Positions 18,102 to 26,950 of a stretch of DNA of 64,000 bases are shown piece by piece. The DNA is from Alcanivorax sp. REN37 (GTDB taxonomy: Bacteria; Pseudomonadota; Gammaproteobacteria; Pseudomonadales; Alcanivoracaceae). The stretch is from assembly GCF_041102775.1 (NCBI RefSeq), contig NZ_JBGCUO010000001.1:1364001-1428000 (forward strand), in the 5' to 3' direction. Made by a program: the position numbers and the translations under genes. Position 1 is the first letter of the stretch. Each line of letters opens with the position of its first letter. Under the pieces are notes generated by a model. The model made no database searches. It was not told the origin of the DNA and saw only the letters and a list, made by a program, of their open reading frames with translations.

Positions 18102-20786
18102 TCAGAATTGCAGGGTTGCGCTGAAGCGCGCGGTGCGGCCGGGAGCCGGCACCACGCCTAGGCTCAGGGCGTCGAGGTAGTAGCGGTCGGTGACGTTATC
18201 CACGGTCAGGTCGAGAGCGATGGTGTCGTTGACTTGGTAGCGCGCGAACAGGTCGTACACTTGGTAGCGATGCCACAGCACCGGCGGGTTGAAACCGACC
18301 GGTGCGTTGTAACGCGGGATTGGCGTGCGTAAGCCCATAAAGGTGCCGCGGGCGCCAAGCTCCAATCGTTGCTGCAGCAGCCGCACACCGAGCGTGGCGC
18401 TGGCATGCCACTTGGGCGGAATCATGTTGTTGACGTAACTCTGCGGCAGGCCCCAATCGGTGCAGTGGTAGCGCACGAAGCTGCCGGTGTTGCACACCTC
18501 GATGTGCTGGTAGCGAGTGCCGCCGAGCTCGGTGAACCAGCGACCGGCGTCATATTCCAGATTCAGTTCCCAACCTCGGAAATCAGCGCTGTCGATATTG
18601 CGCATGCGGAAGAAGTCGGTGCCTTTGTCCACTTCCCAAGCGTTGGGCTGGGTGCGGGTCAGGTAGTCCTTGGTGTGGTTGCGGAAATAGGCGAGTTTCA
18701 CCCGCAGTTGGTCGCCGTCGGTGAGCAGGTCACGGCGTAGATAGCTGGTGCCGAACTCGCGGTTGATGGCGTGTTCTGGTCGCAGTGGGATATCCAGCAC
18801 CGGGCTGACGGACCAACCGGAGGTGCTCTCGAACAGGCTCGGCATGCGCAGCCCTTCGGCATAGCGGGCATAGAATTGCAAGCCGTCCAACGGCTCCCAG
18901 GTCAGCGCGGCGATCGGCGCGCTGCCAGAGTGACGGTTGCGGTAATACACTGGCAGGCAGCCGCCGTCGCCGTCGGGTCGGCAGGCGGGATCGTAAGGCA
19001 GCAGCGTCAGCGCATTGTTGTCATGGGATTTGAAACGGGTGAAACGCGTGCCGGCTTCCAGCGTCCAGGCCGGCCAGGGCTGCCAGCGCAGCGCAGTGAA
19101 GGCACTGAACTCGTCGCGCTTGCCGCTGCGGGCGCCGGCGTAAAAGCCCTGTGGATCCGGGGTGTCGGTGGTCATGCGCTCCCATTGCATCGCCACGCCG
19201 TAGTCCAGTCGCAGTTCACCGAACGGATAAAAATGCATGGTGTTGGACAGGTCAGTGCCGTAGCGCTGGTAATCGTCCTTGCGGAAGGTGTTGCTGGCGA
19301 GGTCCACCGAGCCGGCGGCGGGGGTGTTGAGGCGCGATACGGCATCGGTTTGCCAGACGTTGAAATCCAGGTCGATCAGATCTTGGCCGGCGGGATTCCA
19401 GTTGTAGCGGCTGGTGTAGGTCTGGTTCAGTACCTCACTGCCTAACCACTGACGCGCTTGTCCGAACAGCCGGATTTGCGACGGCATCATTTCGCCGAAC
19501 TCGCTGTCGTAGCGGATATAGCTCAGTTCCAAGCCCTGATCCTGCGGCAGCATCAGCCGTGCTTTCACCAGCCAGGAGTCGCTGCTGTATTGGGTGTTGG
19601 GAATGCGCTCCCCGGCGCGGAACGGCGACACCCCTTCACGGCTCACTGCCACTTCACTGTAGTAATAAAGCCACTGCGGATCGCCTACCACCATATAAGG
19701 TGTCGGCCCGTGCCGGCCGGCGTAATAGTTGCCTTGGTCGCGCTGGGCGTAGGCCACCAGCAGGTCGCCCCAACTGAATCGGTGGGCGCCGGCGAGGCTG
19801 GCGGCATGGCCGCGCAGGTCCAGCAGCCCCGGACGGTCCATACCAGCGTCTGGTGCGAAGCGTTCTGGCATGGTCAGGGCGGGAGTGCAGTCGCTGGCAA
19901 AGCGGCAGTCGGTGCGGTAGCTGTTGCGCGGGCTGTAGTAGCCGGCGAAGGTGCCTGGGGTCGGAGCAGAGGAATTGTTGCCGATCAGTGTGCCGCGCAG
20001 TCGTAAACCGCTGTCTTTGCCGGGCGCAATCACGTCATTGGCGGTTAGCGTGCTGACGCTGACCACGCCGCCGGTGGCGCCGGTGCCTTGGGCAGTGAGC
20101 ACCGGCCCCTTGTCGATGCGCACACTGCCGACGAGGTCAGGATCGATGTAGCTGCGGCTGGACACACCGGCGTAGCCCCGGTAGACGGTGGTTTCTTGGC
20201 GGCTACCGTCGATCAGAACGGGCACTCGACCTTGGCCCTGCATGCCGCGAATGTTTACATCCAAACCGCCGCTGTTGCGGTTCTCGCCCACCAGTACACC
20301 GGGTGTGCCTTGGAACATATCGCCCACCGACGTGCCGCGGAAACGCTCGATATGACGCTGGTTCAGCACATTCACCGAGCCGGCGCTGCGGTACGCCTCA
20401 TCGGCTAGGTCATCGCGGATTTCTACTTTCACTGCCCCCAGTTGCCGAGTCTCGCGGTCCGTCAGTGGCAGTAGGCTGCTGAGCGTGAAGGTGCCGGTGC
20501 GGGTCTGGCGCCAAGACAAGCCGTGTCCAGATAGTAGTTGGTCGAAACCTTGGCTGGTGGTGAAGCGACCGCGTAGACCGGAGCTGTGCTTGCCATGGGT
20601 CAGTTCGGCATCGAACGACAGCAGGATGCCAGCGTCGGCGGCGAACAGACTTAGGGTGGTGCCGAGCGGTCCGCCGGGAATGTCGAACTGGCGGGCGCTG
20701 TTGGCCCAAGCCGGGTTGGCCGGCGGTAGTGTGGCAAGAAACAGCAGGGCGGCAGCCAATAACCGCCGTGTGATCAGCGTCACCAT
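18102..20786 (-). CDS. TonB-dependent transducing receptor with STN domain
   Basis: An outer-membrane receptor of 894 residues. In order: a signal peptide ending PANPAWA, an STN signalling domain (about 28-80: FDIPGGPLGTTLSLFAADAGI), a plug (about 110-240, with NIRGMQGQGRVPVLIDGSRQ) and a 22-strand barrel ending in ..FSATLQF with terminal Phe. Late-barrel segments YARYAEGLRMPSLFE and FRNHTKDYLTR resemble the hemoglobin/heme receptor family, so heme or a hemophore is a reasonable ligand guess. The STN domain and upstream sigma/anti-sigma pair indicate ligand-induced cell-surface signalling. The start at 20786 (MVTLITRRLL) is chosen because GAGGA lies 10 nt upstream; a TTG at 20846 is less likely. 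Confidence 0.9.
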   Translation of the reverse strand: MVTLITRRLLAAALLFLATLPPANPAWANSARQFDIPGGPLGTTLSLFAADAGILLSFDAELTHGKHSSGLRGRFTTSQGFDQLLSGHGLSWRQTRTGTFTLSSLLPLTDRETRQLGAVKVEIRDDLADEAYRSAGSVNVLNQRHIERFRGTSVGDMFQGTPGVLVGENRNSGGLDVNIRGMQGQGRVPVLIDGSRQETTVYRGYAGVSSRSYIDPDLVGSVRIDKGPVLTAQGTGATGGVVSVSTLTANDVIAPGKDSGLRLRGTLIGNNSSAPTPGTFAGYYSPRNSYRTDCRFASDCTPALTMPERFAPDAGMDRPGLLDLRGHAASLAGAHRFSWGDLLVAYAQRDQGNYYAGRHGPTPYMVVGDPQWLYYYSEVAVSREGVSPFRAGERIPNTQYSSDSWLVKARLMLPQDQGLELSYIRYDSEFGEMMPSQIRLFGQARQWLGSEVLNQTYTSRYNWNPAGQDLIDLDFNVWQTDAVSRLNTPAAGSVDLASNTFRKDDYQRYGTDLSNTMHFYPFGELRLDYGVAMQWERMTTDTPDPQGFYAGARSGKRDEFSAFTALRWQPWPAWTLEAGTRFTRFKSHDNNALTLLPYDPACRPDGDGGCLPVYYRNRHSGSAPIAALTWEPLDGLQFYARYAEGLRMPSLFESTSGWSVSPVLDIPLRPEHAINREFGTSYLRRDLLTDGDQLRVKLAYFRNHTKDYLTRTQPNAWEVDKGTDFFRMRNIDSADFRGWELNLEYDAGRWFTELGGTRYQHIEVCNTGSFVRYHCTDWGLPQSYVNNMIPPKWHASATLGVRLLQQRLELGARGTFMGLRTPIPRYNAPVGFNPPVLWHRYQVYDLFARYQVNDTIALDLTVDNVTDRYYLDALSLGVVPAPGRTARFSATLQF

Positions 20787-20855
20787 CAGGGATGCATCCT
20801 CAGAAAAGGCAGAGTGTCTGCATGAGGGGTCGGACGAGAACCGCAAAAGTACAAT

Positions 20856-20888
20856 TGAAAATCATTCGCGTATGGGGAAAGTCGTCAA
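20856..20888 (-). promoter_or_regulatory. Candidate receptor promoter with Fur-like box
   Basis: TGAAAATCATTCGCG (20856-20870 as read on +) matches 11 of 15 positions of the TGATAATCATTATCA Fur core. On the minus strand TTGACG (20888-20883) followed 16 bases later by AATGAT gives a plausible promoter overlapped by the box. A FecI-type promoter could also lie here. Confidence 0.4.
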
Positions 20889-20930
20889 TGCAGTGCCGGT
20901 GCTTTGGCCGGGGGAGTGATCCAAGGAAGG

Positions 20931-20950
20931 CCGGCGCTCTAGTGCGCCGG
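20931..20950. repeat. GC hairpin between the fecR-like gene and the receptor gene
   Basis: CCGGCGC and GCGCCGG around a 6-nt loop, 6 nt after the anti-sigma stop on the minus strand, without a T-run. It may trim or partly stop the sigma/anti-sigma transcript. Confidence 0.5.
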
Positions 20951-20955
20951 AGACT

Positions 20956-21921
20956 TCAGCTGCGGGCGCGCACCCGCAACCAGTAGCGAGTGCGGCGTTC
21001 CAGCTGTACCGGGAACGATTGCTCCAGTGAGGTCAACGCTTGATCGATGTCGTGCAGCGGGAAAGCGCCAGACACACGGAACGCGGCCACGGCGGGGTCG
21101 CACAGCAGCCAGCCGGGGCGGTAACGGCCCAGCTCCGACAGCAGGTCATCAAGGCGCCAGTCAACAGCAATCAGCGTGCCGCGCGTCCAGGCGGCGGCCA
21201 ACTCATCCGTGGTTTGAGGCGTGCCGAGGTGGTGGGCACTGAATAGCACCTGCTGCCCGCGGTTCAAGATCAGCGGCGTTGAAGCGATCGCCGGCTGCAC
21301 CTGGACTGCGGATTCCAGCACTGTCACCCGCACTTGGTTGTGGTCTTGCTGACGCACCAAAAAGCGGGTGCCGAGTGCCTGCAGGCGTCCGGCCACGGTG
21401 TCGACCAGGAATGGCCGCTGCTGTGGGTCGGCCACGGTGCGGATATGGATCTCCCCGCGCCGCAGCGACAGTCGGCGCTCGGTGCCGTTGTAGTGCACGT
21501 CTACGGCACTGTCGGTGTTGAGCGTCAGTTGACTGCCGTCCGGCAGCAGTAGCTGGCGCTGTTCGCCCATGGCGGTGTGGTAGTCGCCGCGCCACAGCAA
21601 TTGCTCACGGGCACTCCAACCGAGCCCAGCTGTGACGGTCAGCAACGCCAGCGCCTTGAGTGCGCTGCGACGGTTGATCGCAGGCCGTTGCAATTGCGCG
21701 TGGCCGAGAGTGTTGCGCGCCAGCCGGGGAGGTAGTGCGCGAAACTGTTGCTGTAGTTGCTCGAGTGCTTGCCACGCTTGCTGGTGGTGGCTATCAGCGG
21801 CCAGCCATTGCTGCCAAGCCCGATGATCAGCATCGGTGGCATCGCCGGAGCAGAACAGAACATGCCAGTGGGCAGCGTCCGACAGTGCTTGGCGCGGGAG
21901 CACCGTGGTTTGGGCGCTCAT
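20956..21921 (-). CDS. FecR-family anti-sigma/sigma-regulator protein
   Basis: 321 residues. The N-terminal cytoplasmic part contains the AAHWHVLFCSGDATDADHRAWQQWL signature of FecR-type regulators (residues 16-40), followed by a single membrane segment (about 86-102, ALKALALLTVTAGLGW). The periplasmic FecR domain has GEQRQLLLPDGSQLTLNTDSAVDV and a C-terminal STN-like end that contacts the receptor. It overlaps the sigma-factor stop in ATGA. It would relay the receptor's signal to the sigma factor. Confidence 0.93.
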   Translation of the reverse strand: MSAQTTVLPRQALSDAAHWHVLFCSGDATDADHRAWQQWLAADSHHQQAWQALEQLQQQFRALPPRLARNTLGHAQLQRPAINRRSALKALALLTVTAGLGWSAREQLLWRGDYHTAMGEQRQLLLPDGSQLTLNTDSAVDVHYNGTERRLSLRRGEIHIRTVADPQQRPFLVDTVAGRLQALGTRFLVRQQDHNQVRVTVLESAVQVQPAIASTPLILNRGQQVLFSAHHLGTPQTTDELAAAWTRGTLIAVDWRLDDLLSELGRYRPGWLLCDPAVAAFRVSGAFPLHDIDQALTSLEQSFPVQLERRTRYWLRVRARS

Positions 21922-22442
21922 TGGCCGGTCTCCAGTCGGTACAACAGGCAGTGTTCGGTGGCTTTAGCCATGTATTTCTTCACCGAACTGACTGATACAT
22001 CGAGCTGCTCGGCAATCTGTGCGTACGGGGTGCCGTCCAGCTGGCTCATCAGGAAGGCTTGGCGCACTTTGGTGCCGAGGCCGTGCAGCATGGCGTCTAC
22101 CTCGCGCAGCGACTCCAGCAAGATCGACAGTGTTTCCGGAGACAAGGCTTCCGGTTCTGGCTCCAGCGCCAGCGCGTCCAGCCAAGCCTGTTCCAGAGTC
22201 TGACGACGGAAGTGATCAATCATTACCCGCTTGGCAACGGTGGCCAGATAATGGCGCGGCTCACGCAGGACCGGCATGCCACTGTCTTCGCTGCGGCGCA
22301 GGATGCGTAGGAACGTATCCTGCGCCAGATCCGGAGCATCGGCCTCGCGTTGTAAACGCCGGCGCAGCCAGCCCACCAACCATCCATGGTGTGAGACATA
22401 AAGGGACTCGAAATCGGGTGAGGATGGAGAGTGGTCGGACAC
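21918..22442 (-). CDS. FecI-type ECF sigma factor, GTG start
   Basis: 174 residues. Region 2 has FESLYVSHHGWLVGWLRRRL and DAPDLAQDTFLRIL. Region 4 has the helix-turn-helix PYAQIAEQLDVSVSSVKKYMAKA. The sequence aligns with E. coli FecI from its residue 1 when the GTG at 22442 is used. A TTG at 22475 would place the start inside the promoter and Fur box. It is the first gene of sigma, anti-sigma, TonB receptor and PKD lipoprotein, and is expected to direct RNA polymerase to the receptor promoter upon ligand binding. Confidence 0.93.
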   Translation of the reverse strand: MSDHSPSSPDFESLYVSHHGWLVGWLRRRLQREADAPDLAQDTFLRILRRSEDSGMPVLREPRHYLATVAKRVMIDHFRRQTLEQAWLDALALEPEPEALSPETLSILLESLREVDAMLHGLGTKVRQAFLMSQLDGTPYAQIAEQLDVSVSSVKKYMAKATEHCLLYRLETGQ

Positions 22443-22459
22443 AGTCTCAAGCCATGAAA

Positions 22460-22504
22460 TGAGAATAATTATCAATTATAGTTATCTCGTTTCGGTAACT
22501 TCAA
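22460..22504 (-). promoter_or_regulatory. Promoter of the sigma-factor operon overlapped by a Fur box
   Basis: On the minus strand TTGAAG (22504-22499), an 18-base spacer and a perfect TATAAT (22480-22475). The downstream sequence TGAGAATAATTATCA (22460-22474 as read on +) matches 13 of 15 positions of the Fur core TGATAATCATTATCA and abuts the -10 element. Iron-bound Fur would block initiation, which supports an iron- or heme-related system. Confidence 0.75.
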
Positions 22505-22626
22505 GCGCAATCCTGATTGGAGCTGGAGGCTATAGGGGGCGCCTGTGTCGCAACCACGTGGGCGAGGGTGACGGGGGAGGGCACATCCTACTCACGGTTT
22601 GGTCAAAAAAGAACCAAGCAGCGGGG

Positions 22627-22927
22627 GAGTCCACAGTGATGATGGTTCCACGGATTTGGTCATTGGTTATTCACAAAGTTGTCCACAGATTCTGTGGACA
22701 ACAGTGGAAGATTTCGTACCGGAAAATAAGTTTTTCACAGTGCTGGAAGCAGACGCTTGGGATAGCCGGTTAATGACTAAAGCTGCCTACCTGCTCAAAG
22801 ATAGATAGATAAGTAGCTGAAATTGTTGATTAAATAATTAATGGGTACATTGGTATCACTGCGGGGAATTTGGTGACACTAAGGTTACGGTCAGCTTGTT
22901 CAGAATGATTCCACAGAATTATCCACA
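22627..22927. other. Cluster of DnaA-box-like sequences with IHF-like site, gene-free
   Basis: The gap 22505-23029 has no convincing gene. It holds TTATTCACA (22667-22675), TTGTCCACA (22679-22687), its inverted copy TGTGGACAA (22693-22701) and a perfect TTATCCACA (22919-22927). Weaker copies are GAGTCCACA (22627), TTTTTCACA (22731) and GATTCCACA (22907). The middle pair forms a perfect 12+1+12 palindrome (22678-22702). An AT-rich stretch (22800-22845, with GATA repeats) contains GAAATTGTTGATT (22819-22831), one mismatch from the IHF consensus. This resembles a DnaA-binding locus such as datA/DARS or an origin. No dnaA, dnaN or mnmG gene is nearby. Confidence 0.6.
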
Positions 22928-22983
22928 GGGTGGCGAGGAATCCATCCAATTTCATCCCCAGCTTTGATGTCAAGCGGCCAGGC

Positions 22984-23017
22984 ACAAAAAAACCGGGCCT
23001 AGGCCCGGTTTTTTTGT
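22984..23017 (-). terminator. Bidirectional intrinsic terminator after the acyl-CoA synthetase gene
   Basis: A perfect 34-bp palindrome: A-run, CCGGGCC, TA, GGCCCGG and T-run on both strands. On the minus strand it lies 13 nt after the synthetase stop. Confidence 0.93.
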
Positions 23018-23029
23018 TGGCAACAGCAC

Positions 23030-24862
23030 TCAGAAGCGGTAGTCGCCACGCTCGACGGCGTCGAACATTTCGCGGCTCAGCAACTGGTAGCAGGTTTCAC
23101 CCGGCAGCAGGACGTAAACCGGATCGTCATGCAGGGTCGGATCGTACTTCTGCTCCTTCAGCTTGTTCTTTTGGTGCTTGAAGGTACCGGTGGTATCCAT
23201 CGCCTGCGTGGCGATGCGCAGGAAGCCCGGTACCGCGTAGTGCGGCAGCGCACCTTTCAGGTACTCGGTGATGGCATGCCAGTCGAGCTGCTGGTGATCG
23301 CCGTCAACGCGGATCTCAGCCATACCGATGCGACCGTTGGTGTTGGGGATCTCGACACCATAGACCACTGACTCGACCACGCCCGGCGCGGCATCCAGGA
23401 TCTGTTCTACTTCGGTGGTGGACACGTTCTCGCCTTTCCAGCGGAAGGTGTCGCCGAGGCGGTCCACGAACTGGGCGTGGCGGAAGCCGATATCGCGCAT
23501 CAAGTCGCCAGTGTTGAACCAGGAATCGCCCTTCTCAAACACATCGCGCAGAATGCTGCTCTCGGTCTTGCTCTTGTCGGTGTAACCGTCGAACGGCGTC
23601 TGGGCAGTGATCTGGCCGATCAGCAGACCCGGTTCGCCCTTGCCGGCACGCACCAAGAAACCGTCTTTGCCACGCACCGGCTCATCACGCTCTTTGTCGT
23701 ACTTGATGATCGAGTAGCTGATCGGGGAGAAGCCGACGGTGTTGTCGAAGTTAAAGATATTGGTGAAGGCGGCGTTGCCTTCTGAGGACGCGTAAAACTC
23801 CACCACCCGGTCGATACCGAAGCGGTTTTTGAATGCCTCCCAGATGCTCGGACGCAGGCCGTTGCCCAGCATCACGTGCACATTATTGTCGCGGTCGCTG
23901 GGGCTGGCCGGGACTTCGAACAGGTAGCGGCACAGCTCGCCGACATAGCCGAAGGCGGTGCAGTTGTACTTGCGAATGTCATCCCAGAAACGGCTGGCGG
24001 AGAACTTGCGTGCCAGCACCAAGCCGCCACCGCCGGCGATTACCGATGCCCAGCACACGACGATGCCGGTGGCATGGTAGAACGGCAGCGTGGCGTACAG
24101 GCGGTCGTGCTTCTTCAGGCGTACGGCAGCGTAACCGAAGGCGCCGTAAGCGCGCTCCCAACGGCCGTTAGTAAATACCACCGCTTTCGGCAGGCCGGTG
24201 GTGCCGGAGGTATAAATGTAGAACAGCGGGTCGTTGAGGAAGATGCGGCTGGCTTGCTCCGGGTTCTCCGAGGAGCAGTCGCGGATCACTTCAGCGGCGT
24301 TTTGGTAGCCCGCCGCTACGGTGGACGGGTCTTCCAGCGTGTTGGTGTCAGCCCAGCAGTAGAACCGCTCGCCGGCCAGCTCCAACTCGTCGCGCACTTC
24401 TTCGATTGCGTCGACCAGCTCAGCGCCGATGAAGGCGGCCTTCGGTTGTACCAAGTTGAAGCTGTGCACCAGCACCTTGCCGCGCAGGGAGGTGTTGATC
24501 AGCGCTGAGCAAACGCCGATCTTAGCGGCGCCGACCACGGTGGCCAGTAGTTCCGGGCGGTTTTCAATATTGACGGCGATGCTGTCGCCTTTCTTGAGAC
24601 CCATGGACAGCAGAAAGTCGGCAACGCGGTTGGACCAAGCGTTGAACTGACGGTAGGTCAGCTGCATGTCCTGGTACAGCACCGCCACCCCATTGGGATT
24701 CATCTCGGTGGCGCGCTGGATGCCCAGTGCCAACCCCAGCGGCTTGGTGGTGTCCGAGGTCTTGCTCATCTTGGAGCCCTTGATGAGACCGGGCAGATTG
24801 GCGACCACGGTTGGTACGCGCGCAAGCAGCTTGGGCAACGTAATAAGGTCGGCGTTGCTCAT
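23030..24862 (-). CDS. atuH: Very-long-chain/fatty acyl-CoA synthetase, AtuH-like
   Basis: 610 residues of the AMP-binding superfamily. The P-loop-like motif is YTSGTTGLPKAVVFTN (near residue 215), followed by YASSEG, WFNTGDL and the DRLGDTFRWKGENVSTTEVE signature of the FATP/FadD6 subgroup. It would activate a carboxylic acid to its CoA thioester. Start ATG at 24862 has GGAG upstream; a longer frame to 24988 has no SD. As the last gene after atuF it matches atuH in Pseudomonas, so citronellic/geranic acid activation is a likely role. The 132-nt gap to atuF allows its own promoter. Confidence 0.8.
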   Translation of the reverse strand: MSNADLITLPKLLARVPTVVANLPGLIKGSKMSKTSDTTKPLGLALGIQRATEMNPNGVAVLYQDMQLTYRQFNAWSNRVADFLLSMGLKKGDSIAVNIENRPELLATVVGAAKIGVCSALINTSLRGKVLVHSFNLVQPKAAFIGAELVDAIEEVRDELELAGERFYCWADTNTLEDPSTVAAGYQNAAEVIRDCSSENPEQASRIFLNDPLFYIYTSGTTGLPKAVVFTNGRWERAYGAFGYAAVRLKKHDRLYATLPFYHATGIVVCWASVIAGGGGLVLARKFSASRFWDDIRKYNCTAFGYVGELCRYLFEVPASPSDRDNNVHVMLGNGLRPSIWEAFKNRFGIDRVVEFYASSEGNAAFTNIFNFDNTVGFSPISYSIIKYDKERDEPVRGKDGFLVRAGKGEPGLLIGQITAQTPFDGYTDKSKTESSILRDVFEKGDSWFNTGDLMRDIGFRHAQFVDRLGDTFRWKGENVSTTEVEQILDAAPGVVESVVYGVEIPNTNGRIGMAEIRVDGDHQQLDWHAITEYLKGALPHYAVPGFLRIATQAMDTTGTFKHQKNKLKEQKYDPTLHDDPVYVLLPGETCYQLLSREMFDAVERGDYRF

Positions 24863-24994
24863 GGGATCTCCGTTATTGTGGGTCTGCAACAAAAACAGCC
24901 CGGAGCACGCTGAAACGGACTCCGAGCACCAGAAAAAACGCAACTGTAAAGGGACGCCAACCTTAACTTTTGATCTGTTGGCGGGCAAGTGAGT

Positions 24995-26950
24995 TTAGGA
25001 GTCTGGCTCATTCGAACGGATAGTCAGCAGGATTTGCCGGCTTTTGACCTGGTCGCCGACATTGATGCTGATTGCCTCCACGATGCCGTCTATATCCGCT
25101 TTCAGGCTGTGCTCGATTTTCATCGCTTCCAGCAATACCAGCGTCTCGCCCTTGCGCACGTTGTCGCCGACAGCACACTGCAACGCCAGCACCGCGCCGT
25201 CCATTGGCGCGCGGATACGGCCGGAACCGCTACTGTGCGCGGCGGCGCTGGCGCGGTGGCTGTGATCTTCGAACGCACCTTGCCAGCCATCATGCTGTAA
25301 CCACCACTGCCCACTGTGGCGCTCGGCGTAATAGGGCCGGCGCACGCCATCGATCTCGGCGGCGCCGTCCAGCAATTGCACGCGGTGCCGCTGCTCGCCG
25401 ACTTGTACCAGCCAGTGCTCGGCATCGGCGGTAATGGTGACGGCACAGTCCTGTTCGCCGTGGGCCAACAGTAGGCGCTGCGCTGCGCGGCTGGCGGGGC
25501 CCGTTGTGGCTTGCGCTGGCTGACAGCGCAGCGCCGCCGCTAATGCCCATGTGGTGGAACTGGGTGGCCGCGGGCGGAGGCTGGCATCCTCGGCGAAGTC
25601 ATCGGCGATGAACGCGGTGGTGGCGTCGCCCGCAGCAAACACCGGGTGACGCAGGATCGCCGCGAGGAAGCTCTGATTGCTGCGCACGCCCAACAGCCGC
25701 GTGTCTTCCACCGCTCGGATCAGACGCCGCCGCGCTTCGTCGCGGGTGCGTCCCCACGCAATGACCTTGGCCAGCATCGGGTCGTAATGGCTGCCCACGG
25801 CAAAGCCTTGGCGCAGGCCATGGTCGATGCGTACGCCGTCGCCGCCCGCCGGTGCCCACGACAGCACCGGGCCGGTTTGCGGCAGAAATTGCTGGGCGGG
25901 GTCTTCGGCGTACAGCCGCACTTCCATGGCATGGCCGTGCAGGGTGATCTGCTCCTGTGTCAGCGGCAAGGGCTCACCCTGGGCTACTTGGATCTGCCAC
26001 GCCACCAGATCTTGGCCGGTGATCAACTCGGTGACGGGGTGTTCCACCTGCAGCCGCGTGTTCATTTCGAGGAAGTAGAAGTCGCCGTGACGGTCGAGCA
26101 AGAACTCCACGGTACCGGCGCCCACATAGTTGCAAGCACGGGCAGCCAATACTGCGGCGTCGCCCATGCGGCTGCGCAGTGCTTCGGTCATCACCGGGCA
26201 GGGCGCTTCCTCTACCACTTTCTGGTGGCGCCGCTGCACTGAGCAATCGCGTTCACCGAGGTGAATGATGTTGCCGTGTTGATCGCCGAACACCTGCACT
26301 TCGACGTGACGCGGTGCGAGCACCGCGCGTTCGAGAATCAGCTCATCACTGCCAAACGCATTGCGGGCTTCGCTGCGTGCGGCGCGCAATTGCTCGCGCA
26401 GCTCGGCAGTATCAGTCACCACGCGCATGCCGCGTCCGCCGCCCCCGGCGGAGGCTTTGATCATCAATGGCAGGCCGATGCGTTCTGCTTCGCGGGCAAG
26501 CGTATCGTCATCTTGTTCGGCGCCTTGATAGCCAGGAATGCACGGTACGCCGGCGTCCTGCATGGCGATTTTCGACAGTCGCTTCGAGCCCATCAGGTGG
26601 ATGGCTGCCGCCGGCGGGCCGATGAAGGTGATGCCGGCGTCCTCGCAAGCGGCCGCAAACTCGGCATTTTCCGACAGAAACCCGTAACCGGGATGGATGG
26701 CATCTGCGCCGGTACGGCGTGCGGCATCGAGAATCGCGGCGCTACTGAGGTACGACTGCGCCACCGTGGCGGGGCCGATGCAGACCGCTTGGTCGGCCAA
26801 TTGCACATGCAAGGCGTCGCGGTCGGCCTCCGAGTACACCGCCACCGTGCGGTAGCCGAGTTGTTTGGCAGTGCGGATCACGCGGCAGGCTATCTCACCG
26901 CGGTTGGCCACCAAGATACGTTCAAAGCGGGGAGCAGACAGGGTGCTCAT
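24995..26950 (-). CDS. atuF: Geranyl-CoA carboxylase alpha (biotin-containing) subunit
   Basis: 651 residues. The N-terminal biotin carboxylase/ATP-grasp part (about 1-450) has ILVANRGEIACRVIRTA, KASAGGGGRGMRVV and FLEMNTRLQVEHPVTE. A linker follows, then a biotinyl domain with EAMKI, the lysine being residue 611. It carboxylates biotin, which AtuC uses to carboxylate geranyl-CoA in terpenoid breakdown. A methylcrotonyl-CoA carboxylase (LiuD) looks alike; the surrounding atuA, B, D and E genes favour AtuF. Its ATG overlaps the atuE stop by one base (TGATG), with GGAGG upstream. Confidence 0.88.
   Translation of the reverse strand: MSTLSAPRFERILVANRGEIACRVIRTAKQLGYRTVAVYSEADRDALHVQLADQAVCIGPATVAQSYLSSAAILDAARRTGADAIHPGYGFLSENAEFAAACEDAGITFIGPPAAAIHLMGSKRLSKIAMQDAGVPCIPGYQGAEQDDDTLAREAERIGLPLMIKASAGGGGRGMRVVTDTAELREQLRAARSEARNAFGSDELILERAVLAPRHVEVQVFGDQHGNIIHLGERDCSVQRRHQKVVEEAPCPVMTEALRSRMGDAAVLAARACNYVGAGTVEFLLDRHGDFYFLEMNTRLQVEHPVTELITGQDLVAWQIQVAQGEPLPLTQEQITLHGHAMEVRLYAEDPAQQFLPQTGPVLSWAPAGGDGVRIDHGLRQGFAVGSHYDPMLAKVIAWGRTRDEARRRLIRAVEDTRLLGVRSNQSFLAAILRHPVFAAGDATTAFIADDFAEDASLRPRPPSSTTWALAAALRCQPAQATTGPASRAAQRLLLAHGEQDCAVTITADAEHWLVQVGEQRHRVQLLDGAAEIDGVRRPYYAERHSGQWWLQHDGWQGAFEDHSHRASAAAHSSGSGRIRAPMDGAVLALQCAVGDNVRKGETLVLLEAMKIEHSLKADIDGIVEAISINVGDQVKSRQILLTIRSNEPDS

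Noticed and set aside
22627-22927. Calling the DnaA-box cluster the chromosomal origin oriC
   Set aside because: Boxes fit, but none of the usual flanking genes (dnaA, dnaN, rpmH, mnmG) is present and GC skew cannot be judged here. Kept only as a DnaA-binding candidate.
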